From positions 1-37,606 of the forward strand of contig CAJXYS010000031.1 in assembly GCA_913063035.1 (NCBI GenBank): DNA of 37,606 nucleotides, in the 5' to 3' direction. This stretch comes from an uncultured Maritimibacter sp. (GTDB lineage Bacteria > Pseudomonadota > Alphaproteobacteria > Rhodobacterales > Rhodobacteraceae). Both the position numbers and the translations under genes were made by a program. Positions 17,938 through 26,192 of this stretch are shown here, one piece after another. Below the pieces are notes generated by a model. The model saw nothing but the letters and a program-made list of their open reading frames with translations. It made no database searches and was not told where the DNA came from. The number at the start of each line of letters is the position of its first letter. Position 1 is the first letter of the stretch.

Positions 17938-19029
17938 CAGCATCTCCTGCAGCACGTCGCCATCGACCTCCTCTGCCACGAAGGCCGCGCCGATGTCGCG
18001 GGCCAGCACGAATCGCAGACGCCCGCCCCGCACCTTCTTGTCCTGCATCATGAGCTGGATCAGCCCGGCGGTATCGGGCAGCTCGCCCGGGATATCGGCG
18101 ATGTCGGTGACCATGCCCATCTGGCCAAGATGCGCCCGCACGCGGCTCGGCGCCTCCTGCGCGCAAAGCCCGAGCCGCGCCGAGAACTCGAAGGCCAGCG
18201 CGCAGCCGACCGCCACCGCCTCGCCGTGCAGCAGCCGGTCGGAATAGCCGGTCGCGGCTTCCAGCGCATGGCCGAAGGTATGGCCCAGGTTCAGCAATGC
18301 GCGGTCGCCCTGCTCGGTCTCGTCGCGCACCACGATATCGGCCTTCATCTCGACCGACCGCCGCACCGCATGCGCCCGCGCAGCCGCGTCGCCGCGGGCC
18401 AGCGCGGGGCCGTTTTCCTCGAGCCAGGCAAAGAAGGACGCGTCGCCGAGAAGCCCGTACTTCACGACCTCGCCGTATCCCGCGCGGAAATCGCGATCGG
18501 TCAGGGTATCGAGAACACCGGTATCCGCCAGCACCAGCGCCGGCTGGTGGAAGGCGCCCACGAGGTTCTTGCCGTGCTCGGAATTGATCCCCGTCTTGCC
18601 CCCGACCGAGCTGTCGACCTGCGCCAGCAACGAGGTCGGCACCTGCACGAACCGCACCCCGCGCCGGGTGACCGCCGCGGCGAAGCCCGCCAGATCGCCG
18701 ATCACGCCCCCGCCGAGCGCGATCACCAGATCGCCCCGCTCGATCTGCTTTTCCAGCAGCCAGTCGACCGCGCGGCGCAGCCAGTCCCAGGACTTGGTGG
18801 CCTCGCCGGGGGGCAGCGCCAGCGACACGGAATCGATCCCGGCCGCGCCGAGCCCCTGCTCGAACGTCGCGAGATGGATCTCGGCCACGGTCTCGTCGGT
18901 CAGGATGGCGGCCTTCTGCCCTTGCAGAAGCGGCGCAATCTCGGCCCCGGCGCGCGCCAGCAGGCCCGGCCCGATCCGCACGTCATAGGCCCGGTCGCCA
19001 AGCGGCACATGAACGGTCTCGATGGTCAT
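17911..19029 (-). CDS. aroB: 3-dehydroquinate synthase
   Basis: Second step of the shikimate pathway, converting DAHP to 3-dehydroquinate with NAD+ and a metal ion. 372 residues, normal length. Family segments include VIALGGGVIGDLAGFAAAV, FVQVPTSLLAQVDSSVGGKT, NLVGAFHQP and LLNLGHTFGHALEA (metal-binding His). ATG 19029 follows the aroK stop by one base, so aroK-aroB are translationally coupled. Confidence 0.96.
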   Translation of the reverse strand: MTIETVHVPLGDRAYDVRIGPGLLARAGAEIAPLLQGQKAAILTDETVAEIHLATFEQGLGAAGIDSVSLALPPGEATKSWDWLRRAVDWLLEKQIERGDLVIALGGGVIGDLAGFAAAVTRRGVRFVQVPTSLLAQVDSSVGGKTGINSEHGKNLVGAFHQPALVLADTGVLDTLTDRDFRAGYGEVVKYGLLGDASFFAWLEENGPALARGDAAARAHAVRRSVEMKADIVVRDETEQGDRALLNLGHTFGHALEAATGYSDRLLHGEAVAVGCALAFEFSARLGLCAQEAPSRVRAHLGQMGMVTDIADIPGELPDTAGLIQLMMQDKKVRGGRLRFVLARDIGAAFVAEEVDGDVLQEMLSEALSARR

Positions 19030-19030
19030 G

Positions 19031-19591
19031 TCACTCTTTCTCTTCCAGAAGTCCGGCCGGATCGGCGGCCAGCGCCGCGACGACCTTTTCGGCCATCTGC
19101 TGCACCGACAGCCCGCGTTCGGCCTCGACCACGATCCCGGCCTCGGCGTAGAAGGGCGCACGCGCCTCGAGCAGTGATTTCAGCTTAGCATAGGGATCGG
19201 GCACGCGCAGCAGGGGGCGCGTGGTCTTGTGGCGCACCCGCGACCAGAGCAGCTCGAGATCCGCCTTGAGCCAGAGCGCCACGCCCTTTTCGCCGATCAG
19301 CCTCCGGTTCGTCTCGGACAGGAAGGCGCCGCCGCCGGTCGACAGGATCGCGGGCGGACCGTCCAGCAACCGTGTCAGAACCTGCGTTTCCTTTTCCCGG
19401 AAAAACGGCTCGCCGTAGCGCTCGAAGATCTCGGCCACGCTCATGTTCGCGGCGCGCTCGATCTCGTGGTCGGAATCCTTGAACGCCACGCCGAGCGCGC
19501 GCGCCACCGCCGTCCCCACGGCGGTCTTGCCGGACCCCATCATGCCAACCAGCGCGACGGTCCGGGTCAGTTGGCGGGCGTGTCTCGGCAT
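19031..19591 (-). CDS. aroK: Shikimate kinase
   Basis: Phosphorylates shikimate with ATP. 186 residues. The P-loop is GMMGSGKT (16-23), DSDHEIE (39-45) binds shikimate and Mg2+, GGGAF is the substrate-binding glycine stretch, and RPLL the lid region. The start ATG 19591 (MPRHARQLTR) follows AAGCAGGACC; a much longer upstream frame is not protein-like. It is the first gene of the aroK-aroB unit, divergent from the 44-residue membrane peptide gene. Confidence 0.95.
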   Translation of the reverse strand: MPRHARQLTRTVALVGMMGSGKTAVGTAVARALGVAFKDSDHEIERAANMSVAEIFERYGEPFFREKETQVLTRLLDGPPAILSTGGGAFLSETNRRLIGEKGVALWLKADLELLWSRVRHKTTRPLLRVPDPYAKLKSLLEARAPFYAEAGIVVEAERGLSVQQMAEKVVAALAADPAGLLEEKE

Positions 19592-19729
19592 GGTCCTGCT
19601 TATCCTCTTCCGATTACGGCCCGTTGGCATGGAGCCGCAAAAAATGGCATATATACTGACGAGCGCAATGGCCACCGTTTCGGACCGATCACCGGGCCGG
19701 CGGCACACACAACGATAAAAGAGGCAGTG

Positions 19730-19864
19730 ATGGGGCGGGTTCTGAAACTGGTTTTCTTCCTGATCGTCATAGGGTTCGTGGCGCTCGTGGGATTCGCGTA
19801 TCTCGGCGACATGGCCCCCGACCGCCAGGAGGTGAACGAGCCGGTGACGCTCGATGTGGATTAG
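19730..19864 (+). CDS. Small single-pass membrane protein (44 residues)
   Basis: MGRVLKLVFFLIVIGFVALV is a short basic start followed by one strong membrane helix; a polar tail of about 20 residues ends in LDVD. ATG 19730 is preceded by AGAGGC at normal spacing. Its stop overlaps the ATG of the next gene (GATGTGGATTAG at 19853-19864), so the two are probably translationally coupled. The arrangement small membrane peptide - exported helical protein - xerD suggests an envelope role. No function is known to me. Confidence 0.8.
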   Translation: MGRVLKLVFFLIVIGFVALVGFAYLGDMAPDRQEVNEPVTLDVD

Positions 19865-21380
19865 GGGTGTCATCGCCGGGCTGGCGCTGGCCGGCGCGGC
19901 GCCCGCCGCGGCGCAGGAGGCGCCACTCTCGGCGATCGACTGGCTGTCGGACACGGTGCGCGCGCGCCCGGTGATCGCCCCCGCGCCGCCGGACGTGGCC
20001 GATTCCGCCGCCGTCGAGGACGTGACCACAACGCCGCTCGGCGCCGTGCGCAAGGACGCGGTCGGCCTGTTGCCGCCCGCGGTGACGGGGCTGCCCGCCG
20101 GGCTCTGGTCCGCGTCCGAAAGCGCCACCCTCGAGAGCCTGATCGCGCGCCAGCGCCCGGACGCGTTGCCGGCGATTCTCGACATGCTCTATCGCCTGAT
20201 GCTGGCCGAGGCCGACCCGCCCGCCGGCGCCGGCGAGGAGGCCCGGCTCCTGCTGGCGCGGCTCGACAAGCTGCTGGACCTGGGCGCGCTCGACCAGGCG
20301 CAGGCGCTGCTGGAACGCGCCGGGCCGACCGAGCCCGAGTTCTTTCGCCGCTGGTTCGACGTCAGCCTGCTGACAGGGCACGAAGAACGGGCCTGCGCCA
20401 CGATGCGCGCCACCCCGGACATCGCCCCGACCCTGCCGGCGCGGGTCTTCTGCCTGGCGCGCGGCGGCGACTGGAACGCCGCGGTATTGACGCTCGAGAC
20501 CGGCGAGACGCTCGGCCGGATATCGGAAGGCGAGGCCGTGCTCCTGGCACGCTTTCTCGACCCGGATCTGTTCGAGGGGATGCCCGCCCCGCCATCGCCC
20601 GAGCGCATGACGCCGCTGGTCTTCCGCATCCGCGAGGCCATCGCCCTGCCGCGCCCGCCGGGCCCGCTGCCGCTGGCCTTCGCCCAGGCGGACCTGTCCC
20701 CCGTCGCCGGGTGGAAGACGCAGCTCGAAGCGGCCGAACGCCTCGCACGCAGCCAGGCGATTCCGCCCAGCCAGCTTTTCGCCCTCTACACCGAGCGGCG
20801 CCCGGCGGCCTCGGGGGGGATCTGGGACCGGGTCGCGGCGGTTCAGGCGCTCGACGTGGCGCTGCTGGCCTTCGACCGGGCGGCGGTCGCCCGCCACCTG
20901 CCCGAGGCCCTGGCCGCCATGCAGGCGGTCGGACTCGAGGTGCCCTTCGCGCGCATGTACGGCGAACGGCTCGAGCGCATGCGCCTCGACGGGCCCACGG
21001 GCGACCTGGCCTTCCGGGTCGCGCTGCTCTCGGACGGGTACGAACGCGCGGCGGCGGCCCATGACGGCGGCGGTCCCGAAGAGGCGTTCCTGCGCGGGAT
21101 CGCGCGCGGCGCACTCTCCGGCGTGACGCCGACGGGGCGGCTGGGCACGGCCATCGCCGACGGCTTCACCCGCCCGCTTCCGTCGGGGATCCTCAAGGGC
21201 CTGCTGCAGGAAGGCCGTCTGGGCGAGGCCGTGTTGCGCGCCATGCTGCGCGTGGAGGACGGCGCCCATGCCGACCCCCGCGACATCCAGGCGACGCTCG
21301 CGCTCTTCCGGCAGGTGGGGCTCGAGGACCTGGCGCGGCGCACCGCGCTGCAGCTCATGCTTCTCGACCGGCGGGGGTGA
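19854..21380 (+). CDS. Conserved exported protein, helical, unknown function
   Basis: 508 residues. The N-terminal signal peptide is IRGVIAGLALAGAAPAAAQE (cleavage near residue 21). The rest is Ala/Leu-rich and alpha-helical, with TPR-like character (for example RLDKLLDLGALDQAQALLER, GDWNAAVLTLETGETLGR). No catalytic motif is recognised. Relatives in Rhodobacter have been given misleading 'antifreeze'-type names because of the Ala-rich composition; I would not carry that over. The ATG overlaps the stop of the preceding small membrane gene, and the stop is three bases from the xerD start, so all three form one unit. Confidence 0.82.
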   Translation: MWIRGVIAGLALAGAAPAAAQEAPLSAIDWLSDTVRARPVIAPAPPDVADSAAVEDVTTTPLGAVRKDAVGLLPPAVTGLPAGLWSASESATLESLIARQRPDALPAILDMLYRLMLAEADPPAGAGEEARLLLARLDKLLDLGALDQAQALLERAGPTEPEFFRRWFDVSLLTGHEERACATMRATPDIAPTLPARVFCLARGGDWNAAVLTLETGETLGRISEGEAVLLARFLDPDLFEGMPAPPSPERMTPLVFRIREAIALPRPPGPLPLAFAQADLSPVAGWKTQLEAAERLARSQAIPPSQLFALYTERRPAASGGIWDRVAAVQALDVALLAFDRAAVARHLPEALAAMQAVGLEVPFARMYGERLERMRLDGPTGDLAFRVALLSDGYERAAAAHDGGGPEEAFLRGIARGALSGVTPTGRLGTAIADGFTRPLPSGILKGLLQEGRLGEAVLRAMLRVEDGAHADPRDIQATLALFRQVGLEDLARRTALQLMLLDRRG

Positions 21381-21383
21381 CGG

Positions 21384-22307
21384 GTGGCGGACTGGATCGG
21401 CACCTTCCTCGAGGCACAACGCGCCGAGCTTGATGCCGCGGACAACACGATCCTGGCCTATGCCCGCGACCTTGGCCATTTCCGCGACTGGCTCGCGGCG
21501 GCGGGGCGGGATCTGGCCACGGCCGACCGCGACGCCGTCGAATCCTACCTGATCGAGCTCGAGACGCTCGGCATGGCCCGATCGACGCGGGCGCGGCGCC
21601 TGTCGGCGATCCGCCAGCTTTACCGCTTCGCCTATGACGAGGGCTGGCGCGGCGACAACCCGGCGATCCAGATCAAGGGGCCCGGCAAGGCACGGCGCCT
21701 GCCCAAGACGCTTGGCGAGGCCGAGGTCGACCGGCTGCTGGCGGCCGCGCGCGACACCGGCCGGACGCCGCCCGACCGCCTGCGAAACACCTGCCTGGTG
21801 GAGCTGCTCTATGCCACCGGGATGCGCGTCTCCGAGCTGGTCTCGCTGCCGGTGAGCGCGGCGCGGGGCGATCCGCGGATGCTGCTGGTGCGCGGCAAGG
21901 GCGGGCGCGAGCGGATGGTCCCGCTTTCCGATCCCGCCCGCGCGGCGCTCGCGGCCTGGCTCGAAGCCCGCGACGCCGCCGAGGATGCCGCGCGGGCCGA
22001 CGGCCGGCCGGCGTCGCGCTTTCTCTTCCCGTCCAGCGGCAAGGCCGGGCATCTGACGCGGCATCGCTTTCATGGCCTCATCAAGGAAATCGCGGTCGCC
22101 GCCGGGGTCAGCCCCGCCAAGGTGACCCCGCACACGCTGCGCCACGCCTTCGCGACCCATCTGCTGGCCGGCGGTGCGGATCTGCGGGCGATCCAGACCA
22201 TGCTCGGCCATGCCGATGTTTCGACCACGGAGATCTACACGCATGTGCTGGACGAGCGGCTGAAGGCGCTGGTGCTGGAAAAGCACCCGCTCTCGGCCGG
22301 CGACTAG
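21384..22307 (+). CDS. xerD: Tyrosine site-specific recombinase XerD
   Basis: Resolves chromosome dimers at dif together with XerC. 307 residues: an N-terminal SAM-like core-binding domain (about 5-95) and a C-terminal catalytic domain. The active-site set is complete: Arg148 (ATGMRVSEL), Lys172 (VRGKGGRERMVPL), His250 and Arg253 (HTLRHAFATHLL), His276 (LGHADVSTT) and nucleophile Tyr285 (EIYTHV). The start is GTG 21384, three bases after the previous stop. It carries a slightly long linker around 195-215. It is part of a core operon, not beside any mobile-element genes, which favours XerD over a phage integrase. Confidence 0.92.
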   Translation: MADWIGTFLEAQRAELDAADNTILAYARDLGHFRDWLAAAGRDLATADRDAVESYLIELETLGMARSTRARRLSAIRQLYRFAYDEGWRGDNPAIQIKGPGKARRLPKTLGEAEVDRLLAAARDTGRTPPDRLRNTCLVELLYATGMRVSELVSLPVSAARGDPRMLLVRGKGGRERMVPLSDPARAALAAWLEARDAAEDAARADGRPASRFLFPSSGKAGHLTRHRFHGLIKEIAVAAGVSPAKVTPHTLRHAFATHLLAGGADLRAIQTMLGHADVSTTEIYTHVLDERLKALVLEKHPLSAGD

Positions 22308-22390
22308 CCGGCGACCCGGAACCGCCAGCCCTTGAAGCGCCGCCCCTTCGCCCCCATAAGGGTCTGAACGTCCCTCATAACAGCCAAGCC

Positions 22391-23719
22391 ATGGATCCCA
22401 CGCCAGACGCCGTGTCCACGACCGCCACCGCCTTCGATATCGCCCTGTTCGGCACCGCCGGCGCAATTCTCTGCCTGTTGCTGCTCTCGGGGTTCTTCTC
22501 GGGCTCGGAAACAGCCCTGACGGCGGCCAGCCGCGGCAAGCTGCGCGCGCAGGCCGACCGCGGCTCGGCCGGCGCGCTCAAGGCGCTGATCATCACCCAG
22601 GACAGCGAACGGCTGATCGGGGCGGTTCTGCTCGGCAACAACCTCGTCAACATCCTGGCCGCCTCGCTGGCGACCAGCCTGTTTACCCGGCTCTTCGGGG
22701 ATTCGGGCGTGGCGCTGGCCACGCTGGTGATGACGCTGCTCGTGCTCGTCTTCGCCGAGGTGCTGCCCAAGACCTATGCCATCACCAACGCCGAAACCGC
22801 GGCGGCCAAGGTCTCGCCGGTGATCCAGGTGGTCATCCTGCTCTTCTCGCCCGTGGTGACCGCGGTGCGCTGGTTCGTACGCCAGCTTCTGCGGCTGTTC
22901 GGGGTGCAGACCGACCCCGACAGCCTCGTGCTTTCGGCGCGCGAGGAAATCGCCGGGGCCATCGCGCTCGGCCACTCCGAGGGCGTGATGGAAAAGGAGG
23001 ACCGCGACCGCCTGCTCGGCGCGCTGGACCTGTCCGACCGCACCGTCGAGGAGATCATGCTGCACCGCTCGTCGATCGAGATGATCGACGCGGATGCAGA
23101 TTCCGAGCAGATCCTCTCGCAATGTCTCGACTCGCCCCATACCCGGCTGCCGGTCTTCAAGGATCAGCCCGAAAATATCGTCGGCGTGGTCCATGCCAAG
23201 GATCTGCTGCGGGCGGTCGACAAGCTGATGCGCGGCCCCGAGGCCAGCGAGACGAAGCTGCAGAATTTCCGCGTGCTCGACGTGGCGATGGAGCCCTATT
23301 TCGTGCCCGAGACCACGACGCTCGACGACCAGATGCGCGAGTTCCTGCGCCGCAAGACGCATTTCGCCCTGGTCGTGGATGAATACGGCGCCCTGCGCGG
23401 GCTGATCACGCTTGAGGACATCCTCGAGGAGATCGTCGGCGAGATCACCGACGAGTTCGACGTCGATGCCGAGCATCCCCTGCGCGAGACCGAGGACGGC
23501 CAGTGCATCGTCGAGGGCGGCATGACGATCCGCGACCTGAACCGGGCGACCGACTGGAACCTGCCCGACGAGGAGGCCAACACCATCGCGGGGCTGGTGA
23601 TCCACGAGGCGCAGATGATCCCGAGCACGGGACAGGTCTTCAGCTTCCACGGGTTCCGCTTCGAGGTGCTGTCGCGCAAGGACAACCGGATCACCAAGCT
23701 CAAGATCGGGCGGCTCTGA
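22391..23719 (+). CDS. CNNM/CorC-HlyC family membrane protein (hemolysin-like)
   Basis: 442 residues. The N-terminal CNNM (DUF21) membrane domain, about 15-190, has FSGSETALTAAS and LGNNLVNILAASLATSLF. A CBS pair follows at about 210-330 (EEIMLHRSSIEMIDADAD, ALVVDEYGALRGLITLEDILEEIVGEI), then the CorC_HlyC domain at about 345-440 (YIVEGGM-type CIVEGGMTIRDLNRA). Members bind Mg2+/ATP and act in divalent-cation (Mg2+/Co2+) transport; the 'hemolysin' label is historical. It is followed by a strong intrinsic terminator at 23824 and seems to be transcribed alone or after xerD (83-base gap). Confidence 0.92.
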   Translation: MDPTPDAVSTTATAFDIALFGTAGAILCLLLLSGFFSGSETALTAASRGKLRAQADRGSAGALKALIITQDSERLIGAVLLGNNLVNILAASLATSLFTRLFGDSGVALATLVMTLLVLVFAEVLPKTYAITNAETAAAKVSPVIQVVILLFSPVVTAVRWFVRQLLRLFGVQTDPDSLVLSAREEIAGAIALGHSEGVMEKEDRDRLLGALDLSDRTVEEIMLHRSSIEMIDADADSEQILSQCLDSPHTRLPVFKDQPENIVGVVHAKDLLRAVDKLMRGPEASETKLQNFRVLDVAMEPYFVPETTTLDDQMREFLRRKTHFALVVDEYGALRGLITLEDILEEIVGEITDEFDVDAEHPLRETEDGQCIVEGGMTIRDLNRATDWNLPDEEANTIAGLVIHEAQMIPSTGQVFSFHGFRFEVLSRKDNRITKLKIGRL

Positions 23720-23823
23720 GCGGCCCCGTCCCCGAAAAGGGAATCTTAACGACGCCGTGGCAGTCTGCAGGACGGTCCGGGCTCCTCCCGGTGCCCGGAT
23801 CTTAACTTCCTCCCTGTCGACTG

Positions 23824-23851
23824 GCCGCGCCCTCAGGCGCGGCATTTTTTT
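23824..23851 (+). terminator. Intrinsic terminator after the CNNM gene
   Basis: Perfect stem GCCGCGCC (23824-23831) with GGCGCGGC (23836-23843), loop CTCA, then A and seven T. It is about 100 bases after the CNNM stop codon. Confidence 0.92.
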
Positions 23852-23887
23852 CGTTGCCTGCGGGTGACGCATGGCAAAATTCGGCTG

Positions 23888-23916
23888 TTGACCCCTGCGA
23901 CCAACTGCCGTAGCGT
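23888..23916 (+). promoter_or_regulatory. Promoter of a short transcript
   Basis: TTGACC (23888-23893), a 17-base spacer and TAGCGT (23911-23916). This is the same layout as the tRNA-Gly promoter at 11554 (TTGACC/17/TAGCTC). The expected start is near 23923. Confidence 0.55.
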
Positions 23917-23922
23917 TTGCTT

Positions 23923-23996
23923 CAATGACGATGTCGGCCAGTCCGGCAGGGAGAAAGCACAATGGAAAAAGGGCCCTTCGGGACCCTTTTTTCTTT
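23923..23996 (+). ncRNA. Candidate small RNA or leader transcript, about 70 nt
   Basis: The interval between the promoter at 23888 and the hairpin terminator at 23966-23992 defines a short RNA. No complete gene fits inside it. It carries CAGGGAGAAAGCACA directly before an ATG (23962) whose 27-codon frame (MEKGPFGTLFSLC...) runs through the terminator stem. It could therefore be a stand-alone sRNA, or a leader-peptide attenuator in front of the IalB-like gene 24107. I recognise no Rfam family. No conservation evidence is available here. Confidence 0.4.
23966..23992 (+). terminator. Intrinsic terminator with TTCG tetraloop
   Basis: AAAAAGGGCCC-TTCG-GGACCCTTTTTT forms a stem with one C-A mismatch, a very stable TTCG loop and a T run. 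The A run on the left side also makes it terminator-like on the other strand. Confidence 0.75.
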
Positions 23997-24106
23997 GTGT
24001 GCGGCCGGTCGGCGCGTTCGGGCCGCACCGCGGAATTCCTCCTGACACCCCCGCCCGGCCATGCTAGGACACAGGGGGATGTGACACGACAAGCAACGGA
24101 TCAGTG

Positions 24107-24673
24107 ATGTTCAGATCAGCCACGCCCCTCGCCGCGTTTCTCGCGATGACGCTCGCCTCCGCCGCGCCGGCCCAGGACACCGGCACCGCCGATGGCGACC
24201 TCTCCCTCGGATCGGAACAGGGCTCGCAACCCGGCGAAACCTATGTCGCCGCCACCCATGGCGACTGGGAGGTGCGCTGCGTCCGCACCGACGGGGAAAA
24301 CGATCCCTGCCAGATGAACCAGGTCGTCGCGGATCCCGAGGGCAACCCCGTGGCCGAGGTCTCGATCTTCGACGTGCCGCCGGGGCGCCAGGCCGCCGCG
24401 GGCGCAACCATCGTGACGCCGCTCGGCACGCTGCTGACGGCGCAGCTCTCGCTGTCCATCGACGAGAACCAGCCCAAGCGCTACCCGTTTTCCTGGTGCG
24501 TCCAGCAGGGCTGCTTCGCCCGGATCGGCTTCACCGCGGCCGAGCTCGACGCGCTCAAGCGCGGCGTGAAGGCCGACATGGCCATCGCCTCGTTCCAGGC
24601 GCCGGACCAGCCCGTGCGGCTCGAGGTGTCGCTCTCCGGATTCACAGCGGCCTTCGACGATATTTCCCGCTGA
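24107..24673 (+). CDS. Invasion-associated locus B (IalB)-like secreted protein
   Basis: 188 residues. The signal peptide MFRSATPLAAFLAMTLASAAPAQ is cleaved near residue 23. A mature beta-rich domain has THGDWEVRCVRTDGENDPCQM, VSIFDVPPG, TPLGTLLTAQLSLSID and WCVQQGCFARIGF; its conserved cysteines probably form disulphides. The family is widespread in alphaproteobacteria and named after a Bartonella invasion protein; a general role is unknown. GTG 24104 and ATG 24107 are both possible starts; I prefer ATG. It converges with the ketoacyl synthase gene, with six bases between the stops. Confidence 0.85.
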   Translation: MFRSATPLAAFLAMTLASAAPAQDTGTADGDLSLGSEQGSQPGETYVAATHGDWEVRCVRTDGENDPCQMNQVVADPEGNPVAEVSIFDVPPGRQAAAGATIVTPLGTLLTAQLSLSIDENQPKRYPFSWCVQQGCFARIGFTAAELDALKRGVKADMAIASFQAPDQPVRLEVSLSGFTAAFDDISR

Positions 24674-24679
24674 TCCCCC

Positions 24680-25888
24680 TCAGACGGACCTGAGCGCCAG
24701 CACGGCGTTCAGGCCGCCGAAAGCGAAGGCGTTGGACAGCACCGCCGTCACCGTCGCCTCGCGCGCGGTGTTCGGAACCACGTCCAGCGTGCATTCCGGG
24801 TCGGGTTCCTCGTAGCCGATCGTGGGCGCGATCACCCCGTCCCGCAGCGCCATGATGCAGGCCAGCAGTTCCACCGCGCCGGTGCCGCCGATCAGGTGGC
24901 CATGCATCGACTTGGTCGACGAGATCATCAGCCGGTCGGCATGGGCGCCGAACACCTCGGCCACCGCGGCGCATTCGGTCTTGTCGTTGGCCGCGGTGCC
25001 CGTCCCGTGGGCGTTGATGTAGCCGATATCCTCGGGCGACAGCGCGGCATCGGCCAACGCCCCCCGCATGGCGCGCGCCGCGCCCTGCTTGGAGGGCATC
25101 ACGATGTCGGACGCGTCCGAGGTCATGGCGAAGCCCACCACCTCCGCCAGGATGTCGGCGCCGCGTTTCTTCGCGTGTTCGTATTCCTCGAAGACGAAGA
25201 CCGCCGCGCCCTCGCCCTGGACCATGCCGTTGCGGTTGGCACTGAAGGGACGGCAGGCGTCGCGCGACATCACACGCAGACCTTCCCAGGCCTTCACCCC
25301 GCCGAAGCACAGCATGGACTCGGTCCCGCCGGTGATCATCACCGGGCTCGCCCCGGTCCGTACCATCTGGAAGGCCTGGCCCATCGCGTGGTTCGACGAG
25401 GCGCAGGCGGTCGCCACCGTGAAGCTCGGCCCCATCAGGTTATGGGTCATCGAGATATGGCTGGCGGCCGCGTTGTTCATCAGCTTCGGCACCACGAAGG
25501 GATGGACGCGGTTCTTGCCCTCCTCGTAGACCGAGCGGTAATTCTCGTCGAGCGTGGTCATGCCCCCGCCCGAGGTGCCCAGCACAACGCCCGAGCGCAG
25601 CGCCAGGTCACCGTCGAAGCGCAGGCCCGACTGGCGGATCGCTTCGTCCGCCGCCAGCAGCGCGAATTGCGTGAAACGGTCGTAGAGCGCGATTTGCTGG
25701 CGATTGAAATGGTCCTCGGGAACATAGCCCCGCACCTGCCCCCCGATCCGTATGGCGAGGCGCTCGACGTCGCGGATGTCCAGTTCGCCGATGCCAAGGG
25801 TGCCGGCGCGCATGGCGGCACAGGTGTCGGCGGCGCTATGGCCCAGGGCGTTGATCGTGCCCTGCCCCGTGATAACGACCCGCTTCAT
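24680..25888 (-). CDS. Beta-ketoacyl-ACP synthase (KAS II-like) linked to lipid A acyl carrier
   Basis: 402 residues, thiolase-fold condensing enzyme. The Cys-His-His triad is intact: Cys162 (ATACASSNHAMG), His294 (NAHGTGTAANDKTE) and His331 (STKSMHGHLIGGTGA). It condenses malonyl-ACP with an acyl chain. The ATG overlaps the stop of the acyl carrier protein gene (ATGA at 25888-25885), and lpxD lies just upstream. This makes it likely to act with that dedicated ACP on hydroxy fatty acids for lipid A, rather than being the general fabF; that is inferred from context. The STKSMHGH variant (Thr to His before GH) differs from the usual STKSMTGH of FabF. Confidence 0.88.
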   Translation of the reverse strand: MKRVVITGQGTINALGHSAADTCAAMRAGTLGIGELDIRDVERLAIRIGGQVRGYVPEDHFNRQQIALYDRFTQFALLAADEAIRQSGLRFDGDLALRSGVVLGTSGGGMTTLDENYRSVYEEGKNRVHPFVVPKLMNNAAASHISMTHNLMGPSFTVATACASSNHAMGQAFQMVRTGASPVMITGGTESMLCFGGVKAWEGLRVMSRDACRPFSANRNGMVQGEGAAVFVFEEYEHAKKRGADILAEVVGFAMTSDASDIVMPSKQGAARAMRGALADAALSPEDIGYINAHGTGTAANDKTECAAVAEVFGAHADRLMISSTKSMHGHLIGGTGAVELLACIMALRDGVIAPTIGYEEPDPECTLDVVPNTAREATVTAVLSNAFAFGGLNAVLALRSV

Positions 25889-26163
25889 CCGCCGGCCGCG
25901 CGCTCCTGCTCGGCCACGAGCTTTTCGACGGCGCCGATGATGGCGGCGACGTTCGAGATGTCGAAATCGCTTTCCGAGGGATCGTTGGCGTTGAAGGGCA
26001 CCTGGATGTCGAAAGCTTCCTCGATCGCGAAAATCGACTCCACCAGGCCGAGCGAGTCGATGCCCAGCTCCTCGAGCGTCGCCTCGGGCTTCACGTCTTC
26101 CGTATCGAGGACGGCCTGCTCGGCGATGATTTCCCTGACCTTTTCGGCGACGCTTGACGACAT
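25885..26163 (-). CDS. Acyl carrier protein (specialised, AcpXL-like context)
   Basis: 92 residues. The phosphopantetheine attachment motif is LGIDSLGLVE with Ser37; acidic helices surround it (VFAIE-type SIFAIEEAFDIQVPF). It is clearly not the housekeeping AcpP: the loop after helix III is longer and it ends in a charged tail. ATG 26163 is the start; the ribosome site is weak (GGGGGAG). It is encoded between lpxD and a condensing enzyme, with a 4-base overlap with the latter. Rhizobial AcpXL carries very long hydroxy acyl chains for lipid A; a related role is plausible but unproven. Confidence 0.9.
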   Translation of the reverse strand: MSSSVAEKVREIIAEQAVLDTEDVKPEATLEELGIDSLGLVESIFAIEEAFDIQVPFNANDPSESDFDISNVAAIIGAVEKLVAEQERAAGG

Positions 26164-26192
26164 CTCAACTCCCCCGAACGACTGCATCTGAC

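Noticed and set aside
19767-22466. 899-codon minus-strand frame
   Set aside because: Antisense shadow of the exported protein and xerD genes; low-complexity Arg/Gly composition.
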